DNA of 64,000 nt. Source: Lamellibrachia satsuma (Eukaryota > Annelida > Polychaeta > Sabellida > Siboglinidae). Within the stretch, counting starts at the first letter, position 1. Each line of letters opens with the position of its first letter. This document shows positions 33,501 to 44,229 of the stretch, piece after piece. The stretch spans positions 2,191,501 through 2,255,500 of the forward strand of contig BSQZ01000061.1 in assembly GCA_033239005.1 (NCBI GenBank). The letters are read 5' to 3'. Both the position numbers and the translations under genes were made by a program. The notes below the pieces were generated by a model that worked only from the letters and a program-made list of their open reading frames with translations, searched no databases and had not been told where the DNA came from.

Positions 33501-33802
33501 AAGTCAACTTAGTTGAAAACGATAACATATTCAGAAGACAAAATAATAACCGATAAGACAAGAGGCACTTGCCTTCCTTAAAAAAATGCTGCTATCTGAA
33601 ATGATTGGGATGAGGACATGACCGTGAGTGATTTACAAGCTATCTGGTGAGTCGTACAACAGGGGAATGTGACCAGTCAGATGACCGCTGTCCTCACCCG
33701 ACTCTCCCCGACTGGAATGTCCTGGTTGTTGTTACTCAGCAGACTTTTCTTTACGTCATTTGGCACCTCCTTGCTTAGAGAGTCGCGCAATAGGCAGGCA
33801 GA
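18923..33802 (-). CDS. PARP1: Poly(ADP-ribose) polymerase 1-like gene, 15 exons found, incomplete
   Basis: PARP1 is a nuclear DNA-break sensor that builds ADP-ribose chains from NAD+. Exons 5' to 3': 33698-33802, 32806-32888, 32289-32402 (PADR1/zinc finger 3, with [10 protein letters not shown] and [11 protein letters not shown] keeping all four Cys); 30959-31188, 30589-30734 (BRCT); 29103-29175, 28345-28422 (linker, [10 protein letters not shown]); 26684-26816 (start of [19 protein letters not shown]); 25862-25984 ([18 protein letters not shown]); 25130-25255; 24310-24408; 22228-22380 (LLWHGSG, catalytic His); 20273-20400 ([20 protein letters not shown]); 19691-19752 ([10 protein letters not shown]); 18923-18995 (YIVYDVAQ to stop TAA). 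Phases agree at every junction except two gaps. About 125 residues (rest of WGR, start of the helical domain) are missing between 26683 and 25985. About 40 residues are missing between 19690 and 18996. Zinc fingers 1 and 2 were not found up to 36.5 kb. The gene may be broken, misassembled or diverged there. Confidence 0.9.
19217..19592. repeat. 31-bp minisatellite in PARP1 3' region
   Basis: About 12 nearly perfect copies of ATGTTACCCATGCTTTCATC plus TACATCAACAT. It is open in all three + frames because 31 is not a multiple of three, but closed on the gene's strand. It fills the interval in which the penultimate catalytic exon of PARP1 should lie. Confidence 0.95.
20739..20990. repeat. 42-bp repeat cluster, left copy
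   Basis: Units of CTCCAGGCACCATGTATGCC plus CCGTATCTGTGCACC plus ATGTAGTG are followed by a non-repetitive tail (CACCAGAAGACATTTG, TTAGGCACATTCTT). The same cluster and tail recur at 21815-22055. The two copies lie on either side of an RTE-like LINE fragment inside a PARP1 intron. Confidence 0.75.
21225..21705 (-). mobile_element. RTE-like LINE fragment (reverse transcriptase C-terminus)
   Basis: The minus strand encodes [12 protein letters not shown], stop, [15 protein letters not shown], then [20 protein letters not shown] and [13 protein letters not shown]. This is the conserved region after the polymerase domain of RTE/craniiform LINEs. A TGA replaces the usual Tyr in the LLYGCDSW motif. 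It ends with the family 3' text around GGGACGGTCATAGGG. The element is inactive and lies in a PARP1 intron, in the same orientation as the gene. Confidence 0.8.
21815..22055. repeat. 42-bp repeat cluster, right copy
   Basis: This is the second copy of the 20739-20990 cluster, with the same tail (CACCAGAAGGCATTTG, GTCAAACAGTTAGGCACATT). It probably reflects a local duplication of about 1.07 kb or repair around the LINE fragment between them. Confidence 0.7.
22370..22575. repeat. 63-bp tandem repeat copying a PARP1 exon acceptor
   Basis: On the minus strand each unit contains the acceptor, the first nine bases of the catalytic exon at 22380 (ATATTCAAG, coding Ile-Phe-Lys) and then GTAGGT. There are three full units and a partial one upstream of the real exon. 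The upstream units therefore look like 9-base in-frame micro-exons with good splice signals on both sides. Confidence 0.88.
23462..23680 (+). mobile_element. LINE reverse transcriptase fragment
   Basis: A 72-codon open stretch reads [35 protein letters not shown] and [15 protein letters not shown], then stops. The FTYLGSV, DISARLxKA and TKLRIYNSNVLSVL blocks belong to the region after the polymerase domain in RTE-type LINEs. It is a small remnant in the long PARP1 intron between 22380 and 24310. The rest of that intron shows no gene. Confidence 0.75.
24960..25136. repeat. ~33-bp repeat copying a PARP1 splice donor
   Basis: The exon ending at 25130 reads CTTAAGACAGATCTACAG then GTCAGTGTG on the minus strand. 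Downstream, four or five degenerate units follow (CTTAAGACAGATCTATAG with GTCAGTGTG, and CATATCTATAG with GTCAGTGGG). At least three keep a usable GTCAGT donor. Confidence 0.85.
25565..25690 (+). mobile_element. SINE 3' fragment
   Basis: CCATGGCTGAATGCATCCCA, AAGAAGTGGAGTTGTTGGAA and the tail ACTGGATACCGCATTATATC match the middle and 3' end of the SINE at 41155-41500 in the + orientation. It lies in a PARP1 intron. Confidence 0.6.
26222..26620. repeat. 33-bp minisatellite in PARP1
   Basis: About 12 units of ACACTGGTCCAGTTTACATA plus ACAGTAGCATGTT. It occupies most of the 700-base interval between the exons at 25984 and 26684, exactly where the exons for the rest of the WGR domain and the start of the helical domain are expected. 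It is open in several frames on both strands, but these frames are not proteins. Confidence 0.95.
26880..28131. mobile_element. Possible AT-rich element with degenerate inverted ends
   Basis: Both edges are TTAATTAA-rich. The left starts near GAGGCACGGATTAATTAAAT; the right reads as AAGCATGGGGCAACTAACTT on the other strand. The pairing is weak and no clear target duplication was found. It lies in the intron between PARP1 exons at 26816 and 28345 and contains the long (TG)n tract. Confidence 0.3.
27293..27524. repeat. (TG)n microsatellite, ~230 bp
   Basis: A nearly continuous GT/CA tract is broken only by two GGTGTGGTGTGGG interruptions. Such runs can adopt Z-DNA. It lies in a PARP1 intron. 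The long His/Thr and Cys/Val frames over it are spurious. Confidence 0.98.
29525..30045. repeat. 28-bp minisatellite in PARP1 intron
   Basis: About 18 units of CATATGGGTGCTGACTTTGA plus GCACAGTT, about 350 bases upstream (in gene sense) of the exon at 29103-29175. No splice junction is visible inside the unit. Confidence 0.92.
30235..30606. repeat. 20-bp minisatellite copying the PARP1 BRCT exon donor
   Basis: The BRCT exon ends CTTGGGGCAGTGAG, followed by the donor GTACGT. The array repeats CTTGGGGCAGTGAGGTACGT about 18 times further into the intron (read on the minus strand), with drift. Each unit therefore holds 14 exon bases plus a donor. Confidence 0.93.
32866..33095. repeat. ~38-bp repeat copying the PARP1 zinc-finger-3 exon acceptor
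   Basis: On the minus strand the real exon starts TTTTTTAG then GTACTTGATGCACTCACAGA. Upstream lie five more units, each with a TTTTTTAG- or TTATTTTAG-type acceptor followed by the first ~27 exon bases. The splicing machinery therefore sees about six tandem candidate acceptors. Confidence 0.93.
33110..33280. repeat. 81-bp repeat, two copies
   Basis: AGAAGAGATGAAGATGGCAT and GACTGAACTCGACTGGCTCA occur twice, 81 bases apart. Stop-interrupted frames suggest a transposon remnant, but I cannot name the family. Sequence 33281-33697 holds nothing recognised. Confidence 0.8.
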
Positions 33803-33883
33803 CTGGGAAGAGTTTGGTGCTTCTATGTGACCTTAGGACAGACTGACTGCAGTCCTTAGTGACCTTAGCAAAAGCTGTCTGCA

Positions 33884-33921
33884 GGGAGGGAGGGAGGGAG
33901 GGAGGGAGGGAGGGAGGGAGG
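33884..33921. repeat. (GGGA)n microsatellite
   Basis: A pure purine run of nine GGGA units lies about 80 bases upstream (gene sense) of the first PARP1 exon found. Polypurine tracts of this kind can form triplexes or G-rich structures. Confidence 0.95.
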
Positions 33922-34299
33922 GGGATGGAGAGGGAAATGACGACATCAGCGACTCGAAAATAGGCGGCTTCGACAACGGCGACAAAGTGGAGGTACTTTG
34001 AACAGTACAAATAACTGGAGACAACGAACATACTTTTCCTGCCTATCTGCCTGCCACCCTCCCTGTCTGCTTCCATCCCCGCCTACACCCCTCGTGCGTG
34101 AGTGCGTGTGACTCATATGTAAGGAGCGGTCTTATTTTATCCACATTAAAGTCACACGTACATTTACTGCAGAACACTGAATGCACACCAACTGGTGTGA
34201 ACTATTGATTTTTGTGTGTAAATGTTTTAAGAAAATTGCTTTAAACAGAATGATTACGTATTCTTGACATACAAATATGCATGTGTCGATACAATTGGG

Positions 34300-34412
34300 A
34301 TACCAGAATAATTGCTTCCAAGAGAAGTTGAGGTGGATTTTGAACGAACATTTCTGCCATGGGTTGAACTGTAAAACACTTTGAACAATCCCAAGGACTG
34401 GATATCACGAAA
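34300..34412 (+). mobile_element. SINE 3' fragment
   Basis: AATTGCTTCCAAGAGAAGTT, GGGTTGAACTGTAAAACACT and CCCAAGGACTGGATATCACG match the 3' half of the SINE at 41155-41500. The surrounding 33922-35456 region has no recognisable exon. Confidence 0.6.
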
Positions 34413-35456
34413 GCATTGTTCCTGCCTGTCAAATGGCATACTGTGTATGGCCTATCATGACTGAAGAACAACCAATTGAAGAAATATGGAGGAGTGTGCA
34501 AGACGGTATTTCGTGTGCTATATCCGTGTTGACTTGCATGATATCTGTATACATTGTATGTCCATAGCACACACTGCGTGCTTCCTGTGGTGTTGTCTGT
34601 AAAAGCTGATATCAGCTAAATAGGTAGAAGTGCATTGCGTTGACAGCCAGTCGGACGAAATGGGTGAACAAAGAAATGCTGCAAGACAGCTACTATGAAA
34701 ACAAAAGGTGCATTATAAACAACGAATTTATGACCTAACAGAATGCGGATGGTTTATGTATAAACGTCATTTGGTTATGTAGATAAATAATATCTATACT
34801 ACGGAGTACACATATTTGATATGGTGTTAATTTCGATACATATTTCGAGGATGGCTCTACGAAACTATGAGACTCGGTGACTGTGGATTGGTCTCTCCAC
34901 CGACCGATACGAGGTGCAACCAATTGGCTGATAATGGCTAAGCGTCATTCACATCATTGGTCTCTTATTTTTTAAACAAAAGAATATCGATCATTACATA
35001 TTCAGATTCACTTTATTATTCTCGATTTGCATTAGTTGATCAATCAGCATCAGTTTTATTGTCATCGTACCAAACGTCTGTTAATCCTTAATCAATTACA
35101 TGTCAATTATTATGTTGATGTCCTTCCTTGCATTTTAGTAACTCAATGCTTTAATTATATCACTCTACGTCACTCCCAAAACAAAAAGGCTATATAATGT
35201 TAGAGTTTTATGGCACTCCAGCACATATGCAAATTTGTTCTCTTCGAAGAACAGCCAGGTCACACTGTTAAGCTAATGCTTTCCACAGGTTTTGATTTTA
35301 CTGTGCTTCTCTACATACAATCTAAAGACTGACACATAAGGAAACGTCTTGCAACATATTGTGCACACCTAATCGATTCAAATAGACATGCAACATTTAC
35401 CCTACCAATAATAACAAACTCGGATTAACTTGCATTTAACTTTAATGTGGTGTCTG

Positions 35457-35690
35457 TCATCCAATGGAAGATTTTGTGGAGACGATCCCTGAGCTAGTTT
35501 TAGAAGTGATTTGTATCTCGTGTAGCCAAAATAGCATAGGTCTGTGATTTATTAGCATACACTTGGTGATCCAAGTTGTGATGTTGGATAACTGATCCAA
35601 GTAGAGTAGCGTAGAGAGTGAAACACCCTGAGGAACACTGCGTGAAGTAGGGAGCGTAGCTGAGAAACAATTCGCTATCTTCATTCTTTT
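35457..35690 (-). mobile_element. Degraded LINE reverse transcriptase fragment
   Basis: The minus frame has TLPTSRSVPQGVSLSTLLYL, a decayed version of the [14 protein letters not shown] block of non-LTR reverse transcriptases, followed by FWLHEIQITSKTSS. Other blocks are not visible. Sequence 35691-36546 shows no gene. Confidence 0.45.
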
Positions 35691-36546
35691 GTATCTATCA
35701 GTTAAATATGATGAGATCCAGCTCTGTGCCAGTTATGCCACACCACATATACTGTTATTTCTATATACTGCCTGGACCACCTACCCAGTGTCTGGATCCG
35801 CTCAAGTCTGCATGGTTCACCGAATGGTATAAATTCAGTCAACACTTCATCATTTGCTGTGTTGCCAGAACTGTCTGCACTGATTGTCCTTAAACACTTT
35901 CAGGAGAAACCATGTCGCAATGTCTTCATTTCGTTGGACCCCCGACTGCAACGGTATTTCTTCAAATAGCTGAAAACAAACAAATAAACTCCAGCTTGTG
36001 TCACATAACATTGGTCATGTGACACATCCGTAACTTCAGTCTGCTGAAGAAGACTGCGAGATGCAGTTGAAATATACAGAACGAACACTAAGCTTCTTGA
36101 GAGGTAATTATGCTTAATAAATAAACATGAGCTATAACATTTACATCCATTTAAATTTAACCAAAGTAATAATAAATACATTTGTATGTGGGCGTTTTCA
36201 CGTAAAGGGTACACTTTTGCCAAAATGCACTTTCCTGCATACTATTGAAACAATTAATTGTGTAATATTAATTCAGTTTGATTACCATACAATTTTTTAG
36301 GCTGAGCGGGATTGAGAGACTTTACATGAAACCGCCAATATTCTGTATATCTGGACAGAGGTCTTTAAAAACAAAGGCGCTAAAATACGAATAGATGAAA
36401 CGTGATATGTCTCTGTCATGGTTTCATCAATCATAGCAAAAACGAATTCATTAATTTCCCCCTAAATTCGCTAGGGAAACTCCAGCACATGATCACAGAA
36501 CAGAATTAACTAATGAAATCTAAATATATATTGCTTGCTCACTTAC

Positions 36547-36633
36547 CATATGCTTCTGGGAACATCTCAGCGGATGGATACACAACAACCAACTCACTTC
36601 TTCGTGGTGAAGTCCACAGCTGACCCATTGTGT
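36547..36633 (-). CDS. Candidate exon, gene unknown
   Basis: An 87-base minus-strand stretch has a good acceptor (CATTCCAG) and donor (GTAAGT). It is open in two frames. One reads MGQLWTSPRRSELVVVYPSA then EMFPEAYG and looks like protein. It could be the next exon of the unrecognised gene upstream, but the phase fits only if a weak donor is used there. Sequence 36634-38758 shows nothing else convincing. Confidence 0.3.
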
Positions 36634-38758
36634 CTGGAATGACATACACAGAAGTCGTCATTTCATCCTCCCAAAGGCCAATAAATGAATGGGACAAATT
36701 ATCTATAGTTTCTATTAATGAATATGTTAAAAAACAAAATTTACAAATATCTTGTTACACATAGTTAAATGCTTCCTTTTCTGTCTGAATCAACCAATGG
36801 TTACATTTCAAAAATATATAATTCTAACTCGATCAAACATTAAACCTATATTACAGATAGGTATATTATGTAAGAACAATATAAACATTTAAATGAGTAA
36901 CACATGTTGAATCATGATGGAATGATAGGATGAACATTTGAAGCAGTATGCTGAAGACCATGGGAGGATGAACATTTGCAGCAGTTAGAATACCCCAAAA
37001 AGCCATCTTGGTGCACCCTGGGGCAAGACAGTCACCCATATACCTCGAGCAGTTCGGTCTACAACTCCTTCCCCCGTGTGGTTTTTAGTTCTGTCATATT
37101 TGATCGCCCTGACAGTACATGGTAAAGTCAGTTTAGGTTGCCCAACCATCCATAACATTGTGCTCTTTGACTGCCGAGTACAACAAAGATACGTCATACT
37201 GATCGAACGCAGCAACAAGTTGAATGTTAAGCCTCTAGAACTAACCATGCATAAAATGCCGAAATAGGGAGTTATGTACCATATTGGTTCGTCCATGTAA
37301 ATATGGATGAAACATGGCCTGAATAATAATATATACACACATGCAAAAAATGTCAAGTAAAAATGGAGTTAGCGCATAAAATATACCTTCCAATTCATAA
37401 ATTGGTGAAATATTATAAAAGTGTTCCATGCACATATTTGGACAGTGACTGGGTGTGGTAGTGTTTGAATGTTTAGTGTCATTGTAAAATTACAACAAAT
37501 GCCTCTTTCCTTTGTTTACAGGTGATACAATTCAGAAAAGACTAATAAGTTATCGTACTCAATATAACAAGGCTGCATGTAATTCCAGAAATAATGCCCC
37601 GAACGCGGCGGTGCGCACAAGAGTTGCACGAGTCATGGTATGTTTACTAACCCAGTCGTACAATCACGGAAACAACTTTTTTGCTAGTAATGCAGTGGCG
37701 TGACACGTAGTAAAAGTTAAGCAATGTACGCTTCATATAAATTAGCATCTCTCCTGATTGTATCCCTACCAATATTAACTGGACAATATCACATCAACTC
37801 CATAGACAATATTCCGGAAATAGTGTTTATCAGACAATATCTCTTCAGAAATATATCCTGGATATTGTTCTGCTACTGCATTACACACAGAATATCTGCA
37901 AATTTTCCAATTTCCGAAGTTGATTTCGGCTGTCTTTGCAGATGAAAGCGTATAATTGAATTACGGTTAGCTGATAGTAAGTTATTATCACACCATTGAA
38001 AAATGTAATTTGCTGGCCCAGTAACTTGATTAAATACAAATTTTAAGGTGGCTCCTCGAATGTGAATTTGATTTCTTTTCCTAAATAAAAGCATTCTTCT
38101 TCATATAACGGGCGGGTCCAGTCTCAGAAAAAAGGGGTGCCCAGTTTTCCAATAAAACACAAGGAACAGCAATTATAGTTATCCACATTTCAACACTTTC
38201 TAGCACAGTACAGTGGAAGGTAAATACAAAATTAATTTTTTTTATTACATAACCTAGTATATTCTAATTTACTGAAATATATAATTCTTGAAATTCTAGA
38301 TCCTGTCAATGTGACTTATCAAAGTTGTTATTGTGGATATACTGAAGGTGTGGTTCCACCCTCTCTATGGAGATGACCTTGAATGATACCAAGGTCACTG
38401 AGCCGGGCTGTGTGCTGATCATGCCAAGGAATCAGGTCACGTTTCATGTAAGTACATGTTTGTACTCAGAGCACACTGCAAACACAGCAGTGAGCTAGTG
38501 ATTCACTTTTCATTATTCAAGCACCTGATACTGATATGTCGCGTAGTATCAAAAGAAAGCTGATATGATCATAATCAATGTTTCAATTTGGATTACTTCA
38601 AAAGAAAACTAAGCTTTTATTTGTATATTTGATATAACTGTGGATGTCAGAGTATATGTGATTGATGGCCCACTGAAAATCACGGTCTCCATCATGAAAT
38701 ACACCTTTTCCAGGTATATTTGAATATTTTCCCAAGAATACTTGGGAATTGGACCTAC

Positions 38759-41700
38759 CAGAGATGAGATGCTTCGCTGACAACATGTGTTTATGCTGGT
38801 GGGTACGGTGAACGTCTGGAAGCGTTGTGGGCCCTGTCCCACTGACTCTGAGTGCTGCAGAATCACCTGCACAGCTCCCAAAATTGTCAAGTAGGCTATC
38901 TCAATCCATTTCCCACTCAGAGCTGAAAACAGTCAAGCAATGTACAATACCAAAACAACCCTGCTTCACAGGAGCAACTTGCACATTAGCGTAACAAATA
39001 TAATCAACACATCTAAATGAGACGTCAGTCTTAAGTGTAGTTTCTATGAATTAGTCAGTATTTATAACTTTTAGTTTTAACATTCTAGTCAAATGTAGCA
39101 AGCACCTGTTTTGGTGGTGAGATAGACACTGAGGGCTGTGATACGGTCCCCACTATGGTCTCTGTCCTTCATACACAGCGGGAACTTCTGCATATCTGTA
39201 GGTAGGATGCAGAAACAACAACACTCAATCAGCTTTAGTTTTCAATGTCTGCATACACATATTCTGTGTACTCTATCTAATCTATAAAGAAGTGTATGTT
39301 GGCCTGTCTGTTGTGTCCTATTCACGGACGTATTTGTGGGCCAATCTAGATGAAACTCTGACGAACATGGAGAGTCAGATGGGGAACCATCCACATTGGC
39401 CCCAGGAGTGGGGGTTAAAATTTTAAAAAGAAACAGAAGCCAGGATGGTGGAAGCAATGTATGAGAGTATAAAAAGAACAGTTATGGTTGGATCTGGGTT
39501 ATCAGAAGAGTTTCCAGTTAATATCGGTTTGAGGCAAGGAAGTGTCCTTAGCCCTTTACTGTTTATCATGGTGATGAAACTTATCAGCAGGATCAGCTCG
39601 AAGGATGTTCTCAGGAAGGTGACGTATGCAGATGATCTAGCCATGATAGCAGAGAGCAAACAAGTACTACAGGAAGTGTTAGTGGAATGGAAGAGGGTGT
39701 TCAAGAAGCACGGACTCAGAATGAGCAAGGAGAAAACAGAAGTGATTGTGGGTTGGACACCAGAGAGAGGGCTTGAACATTAGATTGGATGGTAAGGAGA
39801 TCAACCAAGTGGATGGCTTTGTGTACCTTAAAGGAATGGTTAATGAGGATGAGGTATTCAGATGTAAAAGTGCGATGTCGGATACAAGACGTAGCGAATG
39901 CTTGGGGAAAGGTAGAGGGAGTCATGTCGCACAGAAACATTTTGAAAAAGCTGAAAGGGAAAGTCCTGAGAGCTTGTGTTACACTGGCATGCCTGTATGG
40001 TCTGGAGACAGTGGCGTTGACAGAACAACACAGCAGTTGCAAGTTTGTGAGAACAACTGGGTTTGTAGAATAACAAGAACAAAGAGGGTTGACAAAAGAA
40101 AGATGAACAACCTGAAGAAAGAAGATGGGATGCAATACAGCGTAACAGGATGGATGCAGACAAACTAGCAAAGAGAGCAGAGGTGGAAAAATATTAAGAT
40201 GGAAAGAGGGGGCGGCCGATAGAAAACTATGGAAAGAAACAACAGAAAGAGTGGCTAGACAATACTTCACCTGACCCTAACCCATGTATAAATTGCTTAT
40301 GAGACACAACATTTTAATACAAAGTTTGCTAAATTTTAGCACATCTCTACAAACATGGTGTTATGTGACTATGATGCACCATTTAGAAATCTGGTGCCCA
40401 TGAGAGTGAAAGGATTCTCCTCAGAGCCCTCTTCTCCACACTGACCTATCTCACGCATCACGAGGCCGCCATCATTGCTGACCATGACGCTCCACAACGG
40501 GATGGTGGAGTGGTAGGCGGCGGCCACCATGGATTCATCCATGAGAGATGCCAGTGTGCAGAGTCCTTCATCCTGTCTCACACAAACACACAAGTTACAT
40601 AGATCTGCTTCAATGAAACAGTTCGCACACACATACACACACACACTTTGGTATTCTGCTGAGGAAAATTACAGAATCAACCAATCATATGTATCTATGT
40701 TTGAGCAACAAGCATTTTACCAGATGGTTGTACTCATATAAATGATGTATTCTTCTTGACTGCAGCATGCTTATCAAAACAATATATCCCTTAACAAGAA
40801 GAATGCACAGGGAAAGGATAAATAACAACATTAAACAAATCAAGCAGGTCACCAAAACAAAAGCCATTACCACTCAGAGCCAATACTGATTTACTAAAAC
40901 AACTGTAAAAGTTAGTTTTTCAATCTAATTTGACATTCTCCCCTCCCTCACCATTCATCATTACAATTTTTGCAATGTCTGTTCCAGTCATGAATCCGTG
41001 ACTGGCTTGCTTGCACAGCGGTTTGTCAACTTATGACACCAACCTGTACCAACACACAAAGTGGGGATAGGCAAGAGCGATCCGATTGAAGTGACCCTTG
41101 ATATTGTTCATTCTTGGTCCACCAAAATTGTTCCTGCCTACCGCAGTACCTGTAAAAAGACCTCAAGTAAAGGTATGTTTATGTTTACACAGCACTGTAT
41201 CCAGTCCTTGTTCAACGTGCTTAACAGTTCACCCCCTGGCTGACCTGTTCCTTCCAACACCATCTCAACTTCTCAGGGAAGCATTTGGCCATGCTACAAT
41301 TACTGTGAGAAGATTATTTATTCACATTTAAACTCGTGTCTATACCTGGGTACTCATTTACAGCTGAGTGAACTGTGGTAATGTGAGCGAACAAAATTGC
41401 CTTGATACAGCAGCAATAGGATTTGAACCTGGGGTCCCTCAGCTGAGTCTGGCGTTCTAACATTGTGTGGTAGAAAGACCATGAATAAATTAATTTTTCA
41501 TATTGCTAAGGCATAGGCATATTGAAAGAGATGACAGTCAAATTTATAAAGTTTGTAACTTCTCATGAATACACACATAGACAAATTCCCAAAAGATGTA
41601 TAGTGTACACAACCATTGCCATAACCAAAACATTTACTTACATCTACTGATTTGCATCTTTAATGATTCCATTGCAGATGAAACCCCTCAAGCGTACGAG

Positions 41701-44133
41701 TCAAAAACCGAGGACAACGACGACCCGGTGTATCAGAACATTTCATAATAACAACATCCGGATATGTATCGGTATACTATATATAATTATATCATTATGT
41801 TTAGTTGCATACATCAAGGAGATGTGGATTGCAAGTCGGGTGTGGCCCCGATCAGCAGGTCAGTGTTCGGGACAAACAATGATGGCATCACGGATTCATA
41901 TATATACATATATATCGTGGAATTGCCCACCTGTGCAGCTTCTTCGTACAGCTGACTCGTCATTTGGTAGAATGGCATCTGCTGCTTGGCCTTGTCCGAT
42001 ATATATACTTATTTATATATATAATAAACTGGGTTAGGGTTAGCCCTTAGATATGATGAATTATATATATATATATTTATGCAAAACAACAACACAAGTC
42101 CAGCGTAGATTGAAATAGGCCAAAGAATGACATTTAGATTTATTAATCAAGGAGCAGGAAATTAGGCAAGGATAGACCATCAAAATAAGATACATCAAAT
42201 AATCAGCAAGCATGCCGGCCCCCAAAAGGTGTTTACACATAATTAGTAAATCATGCCTATCAACTACCCACTACCAGTACTATCTGTACCAGTACTGACT
42301 TATATACAATTCACATGGTATCGGTGGGGGTCACTCCGCCGCGAACTAACAATACACATACATGTACAAACAGAAAGGCTGGGGTACTTGATCCCCCAGC
42401 CAAACATGATAAATGAAAAAACTGGGCTAACCACCCAACATTCGCGAACAATTCATAATGAAAATTATGTTAACACAACACACAATGTATAAAGGTGTTA
42501 CGTATCTAGACATTAGTCAACCAATAACTAATAACACATCAGTCCGAGAGGTAGGGCCAAACAGCCACACAAATGTACTCGTAAAAAGTACCTGCACTAA
42601 AAACCCTGTGTACACTACTGAAAACTCAGTGGAGGGAAAAGTGTTAATGCAAAACCTCTTGTACCAAACTATAACAGGGAAAAGCGTAAAAAAATTCAAA
42701 AACTTTGTGAACTACCTCTCTGTCTTCTGTGTTTCACAGTGTATCTACACATAATACACGACTTGAGTTATTAGATAACAACTGGGTAACAACTGTTAAC
42801 GCAATATTAGGGAGGGTGGGTGGGATTTTTCAAACGGAGCGGAATACTGAACAACAAAACTGATTTTGCAATAAAATTAACAAATTCAACGATAACGATT
42901 AACCAGTAACAATAGATATTCGGAAATATTTGCAGCGCAAAGGTCTCACGGCACAAGCTGACTTGGAAATCGAGAGAGGCTGGCTCTAGGTCACGTGGCT
43001 GGTGTATCCCTAAGCGTGAGCGAGTAATTAGACTAATACTCTATCTACTATAACAGGTCTAACCTCAAATTACCTTCATTGCCTTGTTATCTCGCATAAA
43101 ATCCTTTATGCGCCGCTGTCACATAAATTCATTTATGCAAAACAACAACACAAGTCCTGCTTAATCAAGGAGCAGGAAATTAGGCAAGCATACACCATCA
43201 AAATAAGATACATCCAGGGCTGGGTCCAATTACGTAATTGTAATTGATTACAGCAAAATTGTGTAATTGTAATTGTAATTGATTATGGTTTCAAATTTGT
43301 GCTGTAATTGTAATTGTTACATTTTGTATAATTGAAAATTTATTTCAATTACAATCAATTACAGTACGTTTCATATCACAAACTACCTGAACAAACTGTC
43401 AATAAAATATAATTTAAGTCTCATACAGGTTCAGGGTTGTTTGATTTAAATCATTTTGTTTAAATCATTGATTTAAATCATGATTTAAATCACTCCAAAA
43501 AATCATTGATTTATGATTTTTTTTTACTTCTGATTTTTTTAATCAGTAATTTATATGAATTTAGCACAAATAATTGTTTACAAGCATTGAGATCAACAGA
43601 GTTTTGTATGTCTTTTAATACAAAAGCACAAAGTGTGCACACTTGTGTAGCTGTATTGACACCAGATAGCCTGACAGTCAAATATTTTATGACATTGTGT
43701 ATGTCTGAGCTATTCCCTTTTTGAATGCAGTGAAGCTACACAAAGTTGTCTTCCAGAGGAAGTATCTTTTCAAGTCAGAAGCCCTGAGTTAAAGTCCACT
43801 TAGAGCTTGTGCTAGTTGTTCTCAATTCAGTATGTTGACTCAAGTGAGACAGTCTGGGCTACCATTGTTTAATACTGTACCAGTTTGCAGTCTGGTTAGA
43901 GACCCTTAGAGTACACAGGGCTATGGACAGGTGCTAATCCACCCTGTCAGCAAACAATAATTAGCACTGCTACAGCCACAGACACACAGCATGCTTTCCT
44001 TTCCAAGACATATTATGCAACTACAGGAGGTGAAGCCTTGTGGACATTGTCTAATGTCTTTATATAAGCAAAACTCATGTACCCTCTGTTAAGACAAGTA
44101 CCTACATTGATTTGAAAGAGTTTATAAATACAT

Positions 44134-44229
<96 letters not shown>

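Noticed and set aside
37076..37356. Frames on both strands near 37.0-37.4 kb
   Set aside because: Could be a decayed transposon, but I could not match any conserved block.
38355..38450. + strand stretch MTLNDTKVTEPGCVLIMP ending in a GTAAGT donor, and a minus frame over the same bases
   Set aside because: No convincing acceptor and no recognised family; isolated.
41400..41480. tRNA gene on the minus strand
   Set aside because: B box is good, but the sequence does not fold into a full cloverleaf and continues into a SINE body.
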